This document shows, one piece after another, positions 20,767 to 29,299 of a stretch of 36,240 nucleotides of DNA. Positions within the stretch are counted from its first letter, which is position 1. Each line of letters opens with the position of its first letter. The DNA lies in NCBI GenBank assembly GCA_019116345.1, contig DXBV01000037.1:1-36240 (forward strand), read 5' to 3'. The position numbers were made by a program, and so were the translations under genes. A model generated the notes under the pieces. The model was not told the origin of the DNA. It made no database searches and saw nothing but the letters and a program-made list of their open reading frames with translations. Source of the DNA: Candidatus Allofournierella merdipullorum. Lineage in GTDB: Bacteria; Bacillota; Clostridia; Oscillospirales; Ruminococcaceae.

Positions 20767-22974
20767 TCAACGGTTTTTCCAACCCTTCAGCGCGTCCAGA
20801 AGGGTGCGGTAATAGCTTGCGGGGGCGTAGCGCCCGGCGGCTTCGCGGCCGGCTTTCGCCATGGCGGCGGCCCGGGCGGGGTCTGCTTTCAGGGCAAGAA
20901 TTGCCTCGGCAATGGTCTTTTCCAGCGGCGGCACGCCCGGCACGGGCATAAGGCGCTCGTCTTCAAAGGTCTCGCTCCGGGGCAGGATGACCGCACCGCT
21001 GCCCGCCAGATACTCCGGCAGGCCGCCGGAATCGGTGGCGATGACCGGGCATCCGCAGGCCATGGCCTCGATGGCGGTAATGCCCGCCGGCTCCTGCCAC
21101 AGGGCAGGGAAGCAGGCGGCGTTTGCCATGCGGTAATAGGCGGGCAGCTTAGGGTTGGGCACAAAGCCGGCGAATTTCACCCGCTGGCCCAGCGCTTCGG
21201 CCTGCTTTCGCAGCCCGTCGGCGTAGTCCGAGCGCTCCTGCGCCCCGAAGAAGGGGCTACCCGCCACCAGCAGCTTCACATCGGCGTCGGGGATGCTCGC
21301 CATCGCCGCCAGCAGCTGATGCACGCCCTTTTCCGGGCAGGTGCGCCCGCAGAACAGCACCACGAAATCCGTGGGGCTAAAGCCGAACTTCTCCCGCAGG
21401 GCCGCGGCCTCGCCCTCCTGCCCTTCGGGGCAGAAGAGGTCAAGATCGGCGCAGTTGGGCAAAAGGGCGGCGCTTTCGGGCCCTTCGCCGCTGCCCTCCA
21501 GCCATTTGCCGCGCACAAATTCACTGATGCACAAAGCGCGGCTGTAAATTTCGTCCAGAGCGGCGCTGCCCGCCGTCTCCCCGTGCAGGTGGGCGGCAAA
21601 GCGGCTCCGGCCCAGGGCCCGGCTGGCCTGCCGCCAGCCGGTGAGGTCGCCGCCCTCACCCAGGTACCAGTCGGCGTCCAGCCGCTTCAAAAAGGGCAGA
21701 GCCGCCGCGTACCAGCGGTTCCAATGCACGGGCTTGCCCAAAAGGGCGGAAAGGCGCACCTTCAGCCGGTGGCCGAGGGTCTGCACCGGGGGCGTCTGAT
21801 AATAAAACAAGGTGTTCGCAAAACGGGCGGACTCGCCGGCGGCCGTTTCGTCCCACTGGCAGAGCGCCGCCAGCTCCATCTCCTTGAACCGGGCGTTCTG
21901 GCGGGCCAGATGCTCCGCCAGGGTCTCCACCGCGCCGCCTTTCACGGCGGGCACCGGCAGGCCGGGAGGCAGCAGCAGCGCTACCCGCATCTTGTCCGTT
22001 TTGGGGGGCAGGGGCAGCGCCCGTTTGGCCCACCGGCGGCAGCTGAGTTTCTCCCGGGCAGAAAGGCCGGGGCAGGCGTTCAAAAGGGGCAGCAGGGTGG
22101 CCATCTGGGCCTGGGCCTCCTGCCAGCGGGCGGCCAGCGGCCAGGTGAGGGCCGTCTCCTCGCACTGGGCGCAGAGGGCCAGATACCGCCGCCAGGCTCC
22201 CGGCAGGGCCAGCGCCGCCAGGTCGGGGCGGTCATGGGCGGTGAAAAAGCGGCAGCGGGCCGCCGCCGCGTCCACCCCGTCAAAGGCGGAAGGGCGCAGC
22301 CCGGTGCGGCAGATGCTGCCCTGGCGCAGCCGGTAGAAATAGAGCACGTCGGAAATGCAGACGACCTTTTCCGCCTGCCAGAACAGCAGGTGGGCCACCG
22401 CGTCGTCCTCGTGGATGCGCCCTTCGGGGTAGCGCAGGTCTTGCCACAATTCCCGGCGGTAGAGCTTGTTCCAGGCCACGGTGTAGCAGGTGGAGGCGGG
22501 GCCGAAGAAGTTGGCCAGCAGCTCTTTGCCGCCGAACACTCCCGCCTCTTCCGGCACGGTGAGCACCCGCTCGTTCAGCGGCGCGCCCGCCTCGTCCACG
22601 TCCTCCACGGCGCAGAGGGCCATGTCCGCGCCGGACTCCTCCAGAGCGGCGTGCAGCTTTTCCAGATAGTCCGCCGCCACCAGGTCGTCGGAGTCCACAA
22701 AGGCGATGGTTTCGCCCTCGGCAATGTCCAGCCCGGAATTGCGGGCGGCGGAAAGGCCGCCGTTCTGCCGGTGAATGACCTTCACCCGGCTGTCCTTCGC
22801 GGCGTAGCCGTCGCAGAGAGCGCCGCAGCCATCGGGGCTGCCGTCGTCCACAAAGATCAGCTCAAAGTCGGTGAAGGTCTGGCCCAGCAGGCTCTCGGCG
22901 CAGGCGGGCAGGCAGTCCTCTACCTTATAGACCGGCACGATGACACTGATGGCCGGGCGCTTTGCTTCGCTCAT
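20767..22974 (-). CDS. bifunctional GT2-GT4 fusion glycosyltransferase
   Basis: 735 residues, about twice the length of its neighbours. Residues 1 to about 325 form a complete GT2 unit: VDDGS (42-46), SAARNSG (75-81), DSDD (94-97), WNKLYRR (168-174) and HEDD (188-191). From M329 (MRVALLLPPG) a complete GT4 GT-B unit begins: GGAVE (347-351), GRTCPEKG (543-550), and the E-x7-E motif with E628 and E636. Each half ends and starts cleanly, as if two adjacent genes had fused. Such fusions can add two sugars in sequence or alternate them. The stop of the upstream gene overlaps this ATG (ATGA), so translation is coupled. A sequencing frameshift is unlikely because the linker reads naturally. Confidence 0.92.
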   Translation of the reverse strand: MSEAKRPAISVIVPVYKVEDCLPACAESLLGQTFTDFELIFVDDGSPDGCGALCDGYAAKDSRVKVIHRQNGGLSAARNSGLDIAEGETIAFVDSDDLVAADYLEKLHAALEESGADMALCAVEDVDEAGAPLNERVLTVPEEAGVFGGKELLANFFGPASTCYTVAWNKLYRRELWQDLRYPEGRIHEDDAVAHLLFWQAEKVVCISDVLYFYRLRQGSICRTGLRPSAFDGVDAAAARCRFFTAHDRPDLAALALPGAWRRYLALCAQCEETALTWPLAARWQEAQAQMATLLPLLNACPGLSAREKLSCRRWAKRALPLPPKTDKMRVALLLPPGLPVPAVKGGAVETLAEHLARQNARFKEMELAALCQWDETAAGESARFANTLFYYQTPPVQTLGHRLKVRLSALLGKPVHWNRWYAAALPFLKRLDADWYLGEGGDLTGWRQASRALGRSRFAAHLHGETAGSAALDEIYSRALCISEFVRGKWLEGSGEGPESAALLPNCADLDLFCPEGQEGEAAALREKFGFSPTDFVVLFCGRTCPEKGVHQLLAAMASIPDADVKLLVAGSPFFGAQERSDYADGLRKQAEALGQRVKFAGFVPNPKLPAYYRMANAACFPALWQEPAGITAIEAMACGCPVIATDSGGLPEYLAGSGAVILPRSETFEDERLMPVPGVPPLEKTIAEAILALKADPARAAAMAKAGREAAGRYAPASYYRTLLDALKGWKNR

Positions 22975-23984
22975 TCGCCCGCCTCCTTCTCCTTGTGCAG
23001 CGCGCCCCGGGCCGCCGCCAGCCGGTAGCAGCCCTCAGGGCTCAGAACGAACAGCACCGCCCGCAGCTTTTCCCCGGCGGGCACATAGGGGCAGTTCAGA
23101 ACGGCGGGCAAAAGCCCGTTCAGCTTTTTCTTGTGCTTTGCAAAGCCGGCTTTGAGTTCCGGCGAGAGGGGCCCGGCCTTGCGGGCGTGGACGTAGAAGA
23201 GATAGAACACCTGCCAGTAGCGGGCCACCGCCCGGCGGTAGAGGTCCGCCCGGTCGCATCTTTTGGCGAAGAAGTCCACCCAGGAGCCGTACAGGCGCAG
23301 ATCGTCCAGCTTTTTCACCGAGAAGGCGGCGCTGGTCATGTTGCCGGTGCGCACCCGGTAAAGGTACAGCGGTTTGTTGGTGGCCACGATGCGCCGGCCG
23401 TCGTAGATCTTATCCATGATGTTGGCGTCGTCGCCGAAGAACATGGTCTCGTCGTGGCGCACGCCCTCAAAAAGCCGGGCGTCGTAGAGCTTGTTCCAGG
23501 TGACCATGCAGTACATGCCGCCGTCCCGCAGAACGTCGTAGAACTGGTTCAGCGCGTCCCCCTCGCCCAGCAGGTCGTCGGCTATGGTCACGCCGTGCCC
23601 CAGGCGGTTGCCCTCCTCGTCGATGCACTCCGCGCCGCAGGCCGCCAGCGGGCAGCCGCTCTCCTGCACCATGTTGTAGAGGGTTTCCAGGAAGTCCGGC
23701 TCCAGCAGATCGTCGGAGTCCACATAGCTGATGTAGCGGCCCGTCGCCGCGTCCAGACCCGCGTTGGCGGCGCTGGCGGGGCCGCCGTTGGGCTTGTGGA
23801 CCACGCGGATGCGCCCGTCGGTCTTTGCCAGTTCGTCGCACAGCTCGCCGCAGCCGTTGGGGCTGCCGTCCTCCACCAGAATGAGCTCAAAGTCGGTGAA
23901 GGTCTGGGCGAGGATGCTCTTCACGGTGACGGGCAGGTAGTCCTTCGCGTCGTAGACGGTGGTGATGATGCTGATGGTGGGCAT
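22971..23984 (-). CDS. GT2 family glycosyltransferase
   Basis: 337 residues: ISIITTVYD, EDGS (38-41), a SAANAG block (71-76, in place of SxARNxG), DSDD (89-92), TWNKLYDARLF and FGDDANI at the base position, where most neighbours have ED. The C-terminal 100 residues are basic and helical. The missing Arg in the ARN block is unusual for this group but the metal and base residues are intact. The ATG follows AGGAGG at 8 bp; the 3' end overlaps the fusion gene by four bases. Confidence 0.88.
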   Translation of the reverse strand: MPTISIITTVYDAKDYLPVTVKSILAQTFTDFELILVEDGSPNGCGELCDELAKTDGRIRVVHKPNGGPASAANAGLDAATGRYISYVDSDDLLEPDFLETLYNMVQESGCPLAACGAECIDEEGNRLGHGVTIADDLLGEGDALNQFYDVLRDGGMYCMVTWNKLYDARLFEGVRHDETMFFGDDANIMDKIYDGRRIVATNKPLYLYRVRTGNMTSAAFSVKKLDDLRLYGSWVDFFAKRCDRADLYRRAVARYWQVFYLFYVHARKAGPLSPELKAGFAKHKKKLNGLLPAVLNCPYVPAGEKLRAVLFVLSPEGCYRLAAARGALHKEKEAGE

Positions 23985-24005
23985 GAAAACGCCTCCTGAA
24001 ACGGG

Positions 24006-25001
24006 TTATTTCGCGCCCCGCAGCCGCAGGGGCAGGCAGGCGAGGGCAGGGCTTTTGCGGCGGGCGGCAAGGCGGAGATAGGTGCCGTAAAGGCCGGGGA
24101 TGCTCTCCAGCCCTTTGAGCAGCGCGGGGTACCAGACCTCGCTTTGGAACAGGGCCGAAAGCGCCGCCTTGCGCTTTTCCAGCGGGTAGGCCTTGGTGCG
24201 GTCCAGAAGCAGGGTGTAAAAACTCACCGCGTCGTGGGGACGCTGGCTCTCGATGAGGGGCGCGGCCAGTTCCGGGTGGCCGGCGGCGGTGACAAAGGCC
24301 TCCATCTGGTCCAGCACCCGCTGGCTGGTGATGAGATTATCCAGCGTGGCGGCGTGGGTCAGGGTGGAAGGATGCACCCAGTATTCGTAAAAACTCTCCC
24401 CCAGATGCACCATCTGGCCGATGCGGGGCCAGAAGGCGAAGTTGAAGGCGATGTCCTCTCCGGTGCGCAGGCCCTCGTCAAAGGAAAGGCCCGCCTGGCG
24501 CACCGCGTCCAGTTTGTAGGCCTTGTTGCACAGTGAGAAAAACTGGTTTGCCTGGTAGTAGCCCACAAAGTGCTCCCAGAAGCCATCGAGGCCGCACTGG
24601 AAAGCGGGATAGACCGCCGGGGTGCTCTTTTCGCCCTCCCGCCACTCAAAGCCGTAGCTGACAAGGTCGGGGGAGGAGGCGGCGGCCCGGGCGATGGCGG
24701 AAAAGGCGCCGGGTTTCAGGATGTCGTCCGCGTCCACAAAGGTGAGGTAGCGCCCGGTGGCGGCGGCAAGGCCGGCGTTGCGGGCGGCGGCGGCGCCCCG
24801 GTTGGGCTGGCTCAGCAGCTTCACCCGGTCGTCCTTGAGGGAAAATTCGCCGCAGAGGGCGGAAGAGCCATCGGTGGAGCCGTCGTCCACTAAAATCAAT
24901 TCAAAATAGGGGTAGTTCTGCGCCAGAACGCTCTCCACCGCCGCCGAAAGATAGGCTTTGGCGTTGTGGACGGGCATCACGCAGCTGATGACAGCGGGCA
25001 T
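24006..25001 (-). CDS. GT2 family glycosyltransferase
   Basis: 331 residues: ISCVMPVHN, VDDGS (38-42), AAARNAGLAAATGRY (71-85), DADD (90-93), CNKAYKLDAV at the WNK position and RTGEDIAFNF (base region). The AARNAGLAAATGRY block is shared almost exactly, also in DNA, with the gene at 25030, pointing to a second duplicated pair. The ATG at 25001 is preceded by AAGGAGG but at about 13 bp, and no better in-frame start exists; the 86-residue longer frame overlaps the preceding gene and is rejected. Confidence 0.87.
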   Translation of the reverse strand: MPAVISCVMPVHNAKAYLSAAVESVLAQNYPYFELILVDDGSTDGSSALCGEFSLKDDRVKLLSQPNRGAAAARNAGLAAATGRYLTFVDADDILKPGAFSAIARAAASSPDLVSYGFEWREGEKSTPAVYPAFQCGLDGFWEHFVGYYQANQFFSLCNKAYKLDAVRQAGLSFDEGLRTGEDIAFNFAFWPRIGQMVHLGESFYEYWVHPSTLTHAATLDNLITSQRVLDQMEAFVTAAGHPELAAPLIESQRPHDAVSFYTLLLDRTKAYPLEKRKAALSALFQSEVWYPALLKGLESIPGLYGTYLRLAARRKSPALACLPLRLRGAK

Positions 25002-25029
25002 GTTGTAAAATAAGCCTCCTTGAAGAAAT

Positions 25030-26031
25030 TCAGCCCCCGGCGCGTAAAGTACGCACAAGGGCCAGCGCCCCGGCAAGGCGCAGCCGCACGCACGCCCCGT
25101 AGACAAGGCGGGCAGGGCCGGTGTAGCAGCGCTGCACCCAGTCGGCCACCGCGTCGCGGCAGTGGGCGGGCGCCAGCAGCCGGGCGAACAGGCGGCGGCA
25201 TTCCCCGAAGGGCAGCGCCCCCTTGCGCCCCAGCAGCATGGCGCACTGGGCGGCGGCAACGCCTCCCTGGCGCTTCAAAAGCACCTGGCGGGTCTCCTCT
25301 TCCGACGCGCCGAAACGGGCCAGAAAGGCTGCCACCGCCGGGCGGGTGTACTCCTCCGCGTCCAGCAGGTCGGTGCGCAGCCTGCGGGAGAGGCTGCCCT
25401 CCGCCCGGTTGTCGCAGACGTAATAGGCCGCGGGGATAAAGTAGGCCGGGCCGCAGTGTTCCAACGCCGAAAGGCAGAAGAGCAGGTCCTCGTTGACCTT
25501 CAGCGCCTCGTCAAAGCGCACGCCGTCAAGGGCGGCGCGGCGGAAAATCTTGTTGTAGAGCGCGGCGAACAGGCCGGTGTCCACCAGATAATAGGCGAAG
25601 TTGCCGGCCAGGCTTGCCAGCGAGTCCATCCGCCCGGAAGGCAGCGTCTCCTTCACCTCGCCCAAAAGGGTGTCCACCCCGAAAAAGCAGACGTCCGCCC
25701 CCGCTTCCAAAGGCGGCAGGGCCGCGTCGTACAGGCCCGGGTTCACCCAGTCGTCCGCATCCACGAACTGAACATACCGCCCGGTGGCAGCGGCAAGGCC
25801 GGCGTTGCGGGCGGCGGAGGCCCCGCCGTTTTTCTGGTGGATGACCCGCACGCGGCTGTCTTTGGCCGCCAGTTCATCACACAGGGCGGGGGAGGAATCG
25901 GCGGAGCCGTCGTCCACCAAAATCAGCTCGGCGGCTTCGGGGGCCTGGCCGAGAACGCTGGCGGCGCACTTTTCCAGCGTGGCGGCGGCGTTGTACACCG
26001 GCACGATGACGCTCAGCAGCACTTCGCTCAT
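25030..26031 (-). CDS. GT2 family glycosyltransferase
   Basis: 333 residues: LSVIVPVYN, VDDGS (39-43), SAARNAGLAAATGRY (72-86), DADD (91-94), YNKIFRRAAL and KVNEDLLF (base region). The C-terminal third is Ala/Arg-rich and helical with a short hydrophobic end (ARLVYGACVRLRLAGALALVR, in two parts), again suggesting membrane-surface attachment. Start and the upstream stop overlap as ATGA, so it is coupled to the gene at 26028. Confidence 0.88.
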   Translation of the reverse strand: MSEVLLSVIVPVYNAAATLEKCAASVLGQAPEAAELILVDDGSADSSPALCDELAAKDSRVRVIHQKNGGASAARNAGLAAATGRYVQFVDADDWVNPGLYDAALPPLEAGADVCFFGVDTLLGEVKETLPSGRMDSLASLAGNFAYYLVDTGLFAALYNKIFRRAALDGVRFDEALKVNEDLLFCLSALEHCGPAYFIPAAYYVCDNRAEGSLSRRLRTDLLDAEEYTRPAVAAFLARFGASEEETRQVLLKRQGGVAAAQCAMLLGRKGALPFGECRRLFARLLAPAHCRDAVADWVQRCYTGPARLVYGACVRLRLAGALALVRTLRAGG

Positions 26032-26981
26032 CCCTTGGCCTCCTTTTTGCCGAAGAATTTATTCCACACAAGGCCGAAACACCGGCCGACAAAATAAAAG
26101 GGCAGGGCCAGCTCCGCGGCGGCGGGCAGGCGGCCCATCTCTTTCAGGAAGGGGCCGAGGCCGCCGTATTTGACCCGGTCGATGAGGGGGTAGAAGGTGC
26201 CCGCCAGAAGGCACCGGGTGAAGGGGTAGCGGCTGCCGAAATAGTCGCGGCTGGCCAGCACCACATCCAGGAAATCGGCGTATTTCTTCACGGCGCTGGC
26301 CCGGGTGTTGTAGTTCTGGTGGGCCGCGTCGCCGCCGGACACCCGGTAGGCGCTCATGGCCTCGTCCATCACGAACACCCGCCCGCCGTCCAGATACAGC
26401 ATGCACAGGGCAAAATCCGCGATGCTGCGGTTGGCGGTGACGTAGGCCTCCCGGGCCGGGTCGGGGGTTTTGAAAATGTTGCGCACCATGCAGGCGGTGC
26501 AGGAGTAGGTGACCCCACGCAGGAAAAGGGGCATGGTGGCGTCGGCGTTCAGAATGCGCTTATCGTCGGGCAGGGTGCCGTAGGTGTTGCCGGCGTCGTC
26601 GGTGAGCAGCAGGGTGTGGCTCACCGCCAGATACTCCGGGTGGGCGCGGAGGAAATCCGCCTGCTTTTGCAGCTTTGATTCGTCCCGCCACCAGTCGTCC
26701 CCTTCCAGAGTGCAGACGAACTCGCCCTTCGCGGCGCAAAGCCCCTCGTACCAGTTGCGGCTGATGCCCACGTTTTTGTCCCGCAGGTTCAGCCGGATGC
26801 GCCCGGGGTATTTGGCGGCATACTCCTGCAGAATGGCTCGGGTGCCGTCGGTGCCGCAGTCCTCGGTGATATAAATTTCAAAGTCAAAATCCGTTTTCTG
26901 GGCCAGCACGCTGTCGATGGCCTTGCGGATGTAATGTTCCTGGTTGTAGGTGGTGATGACAACGGTCACCAACGGGGCCAT
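26028..26981 (-). CDS. GT2 family glycosyltransferase of the WcaA-like branch
   Basis: 317 residues, of a different branch from the other array members: VTVVITTYNQEHYIRKAIDS at the start (in two parts), EDCGTDGT (40-47) in place of DDGS, ISRNWYEG (73-80) and EGDD (93-96). This type is common in capsule and O-antigen loci. No transmembrane segment is seen; the C-terminus is basic (VWNKFFGKKEAKG). The ATG at 26981 follows AAGGAAG. It is the second gene of the operon, 20 bp after the GT4 gene. Confidence 0.87.
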   Translation of the reverse strand: MAPLVTVVITTYNQEHYIRKAIDSVLAQKTDFDFEIYITEDCGTDGTRAILQEYAAKYPGRIRLNLRDKNVGISRNWYEGLCAAKGEFVCTLEGDDWWRDESKLQKQADFLRAHPEYLAVSHTLLLTDDAGNTYGTLPDDKRILNADATMPLFLRGVTYSCTACMVRNIFKTPDPAREAYVTANRSIADFALCMLYLDGGRVFVMDEAMSAYRVSGGDAAHQNYNTRASAVKKYADFLDVVLASRDYFGSRYPFTRCLLAGTFYPLIDRVKYGGLGPFLKEMGRLPAAAELALPFYFVGRCFGLVWNKFFGKKEAKG

Positions 26982-27001
26982 GGGCTTCACTTCCTTTTTG
27001 T

Positions 27002-28249
27002 TCAGCCGCCGGGGCAAAGGCGGCGGTAAAGTTCCAGCAGGGCGTCGGCCACGGCCTTCGGGTCGTGGACGGCCAGCGCCCGGGTGCGGGCGGCGGCGGC
27101 CTTTTCCTCCGCCTTGGCCGGGTCGGCCCAGAGGGCGGCCACCGCATCGGCCAGCGCGCCGGGGGCGTCGGGGTCGAACAGCTCGCCTTCTTTTTCGCTC
27201 ATCATGCTGGGCACGCCTCCCACCGCCGCGGCGGCGCAGGGCACCCCGGTGAGCATGGCTTCGCCCAGGGAGTTGGGGCTGTTTTCAACGCTGGAGCACA
27301 GCAGATAGGTCTCCGCCAGCAAAAACTGCTGGCGCATTCCCTCGGCGCTCAAAACGCCGGTGTAGTGGATGCGGTCGCTGACCTTCAGCCGGCGGGCAAG
27401 GCCGTCCAGATAACCGGGGTACTCCGCCAGCCAGTGGATAAAGGGCCGCAGCAGGGGGCCTTTGTCCGGCGGGGGCCAGCCCGCCACATAGAGTTGGACG
27501 TCCGGCCAGCGCTGCGCCAGCGCGGGCAGCGCTTCGATGGCCCGGTGCAGCCCCTTCAGGGGCACGTTGCCCTGGCTCACAAACAGGCGGTGGGGCTGGG
27601 CGTTTTGCCGCTGCCAGCCGCCGGCGTAGAACTCGGAGCGCATGATCTCCGGCAGATGGTGGTATTCGGCGCCGGGGGCATAGCGGGCGCAGTAGGCTTT
27701 GTCCCAGTCGGTGCGGCCCAGGATGTGCCGCGCTTTGGCAAGCACCGCACGCTCCCGCACGCCCCGGTCCAGAAAACGCTGGCAGTGGCCCCGCACGGTC
27801 AGACCGCCGGTGCGCTTTGCCAGCGCCTCTTTCAGCGGCTGGCGGCGCAGAAAACGGGGCGGCAGGCCGTCGGCCATGTGCTCGCCGCAAGGCCCGGCCA
27901 GGCCCTGGATGTACACCAGCACCTTCTCCGGGTCGAACAGTTCCAGCACCCAGGGGGCGTGGTCGTTCTCGGTGCCGAACAGTTGGATGAGGTCCGGCTG
28001 CTGGGCCGCCAGCGTCTCGGCCAGCGCCGCCCGGTCGGCAGCGGGCAGGCCAATGTAGCGGGTGCCGTCGATCTCCTCATGGCAGGGCGCGGTGAGGGCA
28101 GGGGAAAAGCAGCATATCGTCAGGTCCATAGCCCCGGCGGGCAGCGCCGCCTGCAGGCTGCCGGCCCAGCTTCCGCTGGCCTGCGCCGAAAGGCCCAGCC
28201 GCCGGGCAAAGGCGGGGGACAGAAAATCCAGGATCCACATTACTTTCAC
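27002..28249 (-). CDS. GT4 family glycosyltransferase, first gene of the array
   Basis: 415 residues. The N-terminal half is degenerate but begins KVMWILDFLSPAF; the C-terminal half has SQGNVPLKGLHRAIEAL, YVAGW and the E-x7-E motif in SSVENSPNSLGEAM, then GVPCAAAAVGGVP. These features define GT4, retaining, GT-B fold. I place the start at GTG 28249, 7 bases after GGAGGGA; the in-frame ATG at 28255 nearly touches that ribosome site and is less likely, though possible. The promoter at 28306-28334 lies about 55 bp upstream. As the first gene it may add the first sugars after the initiating step, whose enzyme is not in this window. Confidence 0.87.
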   Translation of the reverse strand: MKVMWILDFLSPAFARRLGLSAQASGSWAGSLQAALPAGAMDLTICCFSPALTAPCHEEIDGTRYIGLPAADRAALAETLAAQQPDLIQLFGTENDHAPWVLELFDPEKVLVYIQGLAGPCGEHMADGLPPRFLRRQPLKEALAKRTGGLTVRGHCQRFLDRGVRERAVLAKARHILGRTDWDKAYCARYAPGAEYHHLPEIMRSEFYAGGWQRQNAQPHRLFVSQGNVPLKGLHRAIEALPALAQRWPDVQLYVAGWPPPDKGPLLRPFIHWLAEYPGYLDGLARRLKVSDRIHYTGVLSAEGMRQQFLLAETYLLCSSVENSPNSLGEAMLTGVPCAAAAVGGVPSMMSEKEGELFDPDAPGALADAVAALWADPAKAEEKAAAARTRALAVHDPKAVADALLELYRRLCPGG

Positions 28250-28305
28250 GGGCATTCCCTCCGCTGTTTTTGTTTGGCCGCCCGGGCCATACTTATACAG
28301 ATTAG

Positions 28306-28334
28306 AGTATAGCAAAAAAGCACGTTTATTGCAA
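28306..28334 (-). promoter_or_regulatory. main promoter of the glycosyltransferase array
   Basis: Minus-strand TTGCAA (28329-28334), exact 17-bp spacer, TATACT (28306-28311). It is in a locally A+T-rich stretch that stands out from the surroundings, and leaves a leader of about 50 nt before the GTG at 28249. It is back to back with the promoter of the DUF4422 gene. Confidence 0.85.
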
Positions 28335-28358
28335 CAAAACGGGGGCGGGGGCGCGGCG

Positions 28359-28388
28359 TTGCAAAGCCCCGGCGGGCTGTGGTACAAT
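28359..28388 (+). promoter_or_regulatory. promoter of the DUF4422 gene
   Basis: TTGCAA (28359-28364), an 18-bp spacer, then TACAAT (28383-28388) with TG one base before the -10. The same TTGCAA -35 is used by the divergent array promoter 25 bp away, so the two could be co-regulated. Confidence 0.75.
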
Positions 28389-28436
28389 AAGCCCAAAGCA
28401 CACCGCCCGCACGCCGGGCAAAAAGGAGGACACGCC

Positions 28437-29261
28437 ATGGGCGAAACGGCGATTTTGATCGCGGCCCACAAGGCTTTTGACCCGCCCGCGATGGAGGGCT
28501 ATCTGCCGGTGCAGGTGGGCGCGGCGCTGGCGGCGCAGGACCTGGGCTTTCAGCGGGACGACGAAGGGGAGAACATCTCCGAAAAGAACCCCCAGTACTG
28601 CGAACTCACCGGCCATTACTGGGCCTGGAAGAACCTGCCGGGCCCGGAAACGATGGGCCTTGTGCACTACCGGCGGTACTTCGTGCACGACATGTACGCC
28701 GCCGACGTGAAGAGCCAGATCCTCACCGCCGCCGAGGCGGAAAAGCTGCTGGAGCGTTACGACATCATCCTGCCAAAACCCGTCTACAAGCTGGCCTGCA
28801 ACGGCATTTTGTTCCACGACCGGCCGAAGGAGGTGCAGAACCGGCCCATGGTCCTGCTGGAGGAACTGATGCGCCGCCGCTGCCCGGAGTATATGCCCTC
28901 CTTTGAAAAGTTCGCCTACGGCCGGCGGGCCAGCTTCGGCAATATGCTCATCGCAAAGCGGGAGGTGTTCTGCGCCTACAGCGCCTGGATGTTCCCGCTG
29001 CTGGAGGAGTTCGAGCGGCTGGGCGCCGAGCAGGGCGTGCTGGCCCCCCGCATGTGCGGGTTCATCTCGGAGTATCTGCTCTGCATCTGGGCGGATCACA
29101 ACTTCCCGCCGGAGAAGATCCTGTTCATGGACGTGGCCAACACCGAGGACGACCGCCGGGCCCTTGCCTACCGGGCGCGCAAAGCGCTGGTGAAGCTGGG
29201 CCTGCTGGAGCCGGTGAGCAAGGCCGCCTTCGCCGTGTATTACAAACTCAAAGGCTGCTGA
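28437..29261 (+). CDS. DUF4422 glycosyltransferase-like protein
   Basis: 274 residues. ILIAAHK (6-12), LPVQVG (23-28), NISEKN (46-51), YCELTGHYWAWKN (54-66) and LVHYRRYF (75-82) match the DUF4422 family, which is found in capsule and exopolysaccharide clusters and is believed to be a GT-A-like transferase. LPKPVYKL and the FGNMLIAKR blocks continue the family pattern. The protein is full length and soluble with a short hydrophobic/basic C-terminal helix. The ATG at 28437 follows AGGAGG by 7 bp. It is transcribed alone from its own promoter, divergent from the array, and ends in a strong terminator, so it belongs to the locus but is controlled separately. Confidence 0.87.
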   Translation: MGETAILIAAHKAFDPPAMEGYLPVQVGAALAAQDLGFQRDDEGENISEKNPQYCELTGHYWAWKNLPGPETMGLVHYRRYFVHDMYAADVKSQILTAAEAEKLLERYDIILPKPVYKLACNGILFHDRPKEVQNRPMVLLEELMRRRCPEYMPSFEKFAYGRRASFGNMLIAKREVFCAYSAWMFPLLEEFERLGAEQGVLAPRMCGFISEYLLCIWADHNFPPEKILFMDVANTEDDRRALAYRARKALVKLGLLEPVSKAAFAVYYKLKGC

Positions 29262-29262
29262 C

Positions 29263-29299
29263 AAAAAAGGACGTTCGGAACATCCGAACGTCCTTTTTT
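29263..29299. terminator. bidirectional Rho-independent terminator
   Basis: A perfect 17-bp stem, 29263-29279 with 29283-29299, whose outer six pairs are A/T, and an ACA loop. It serves the DUF4422 gene (plus) and the ABC/DUF1835 operon (minus), and begins within two bases of both stop codons. Confidence 0.93.
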
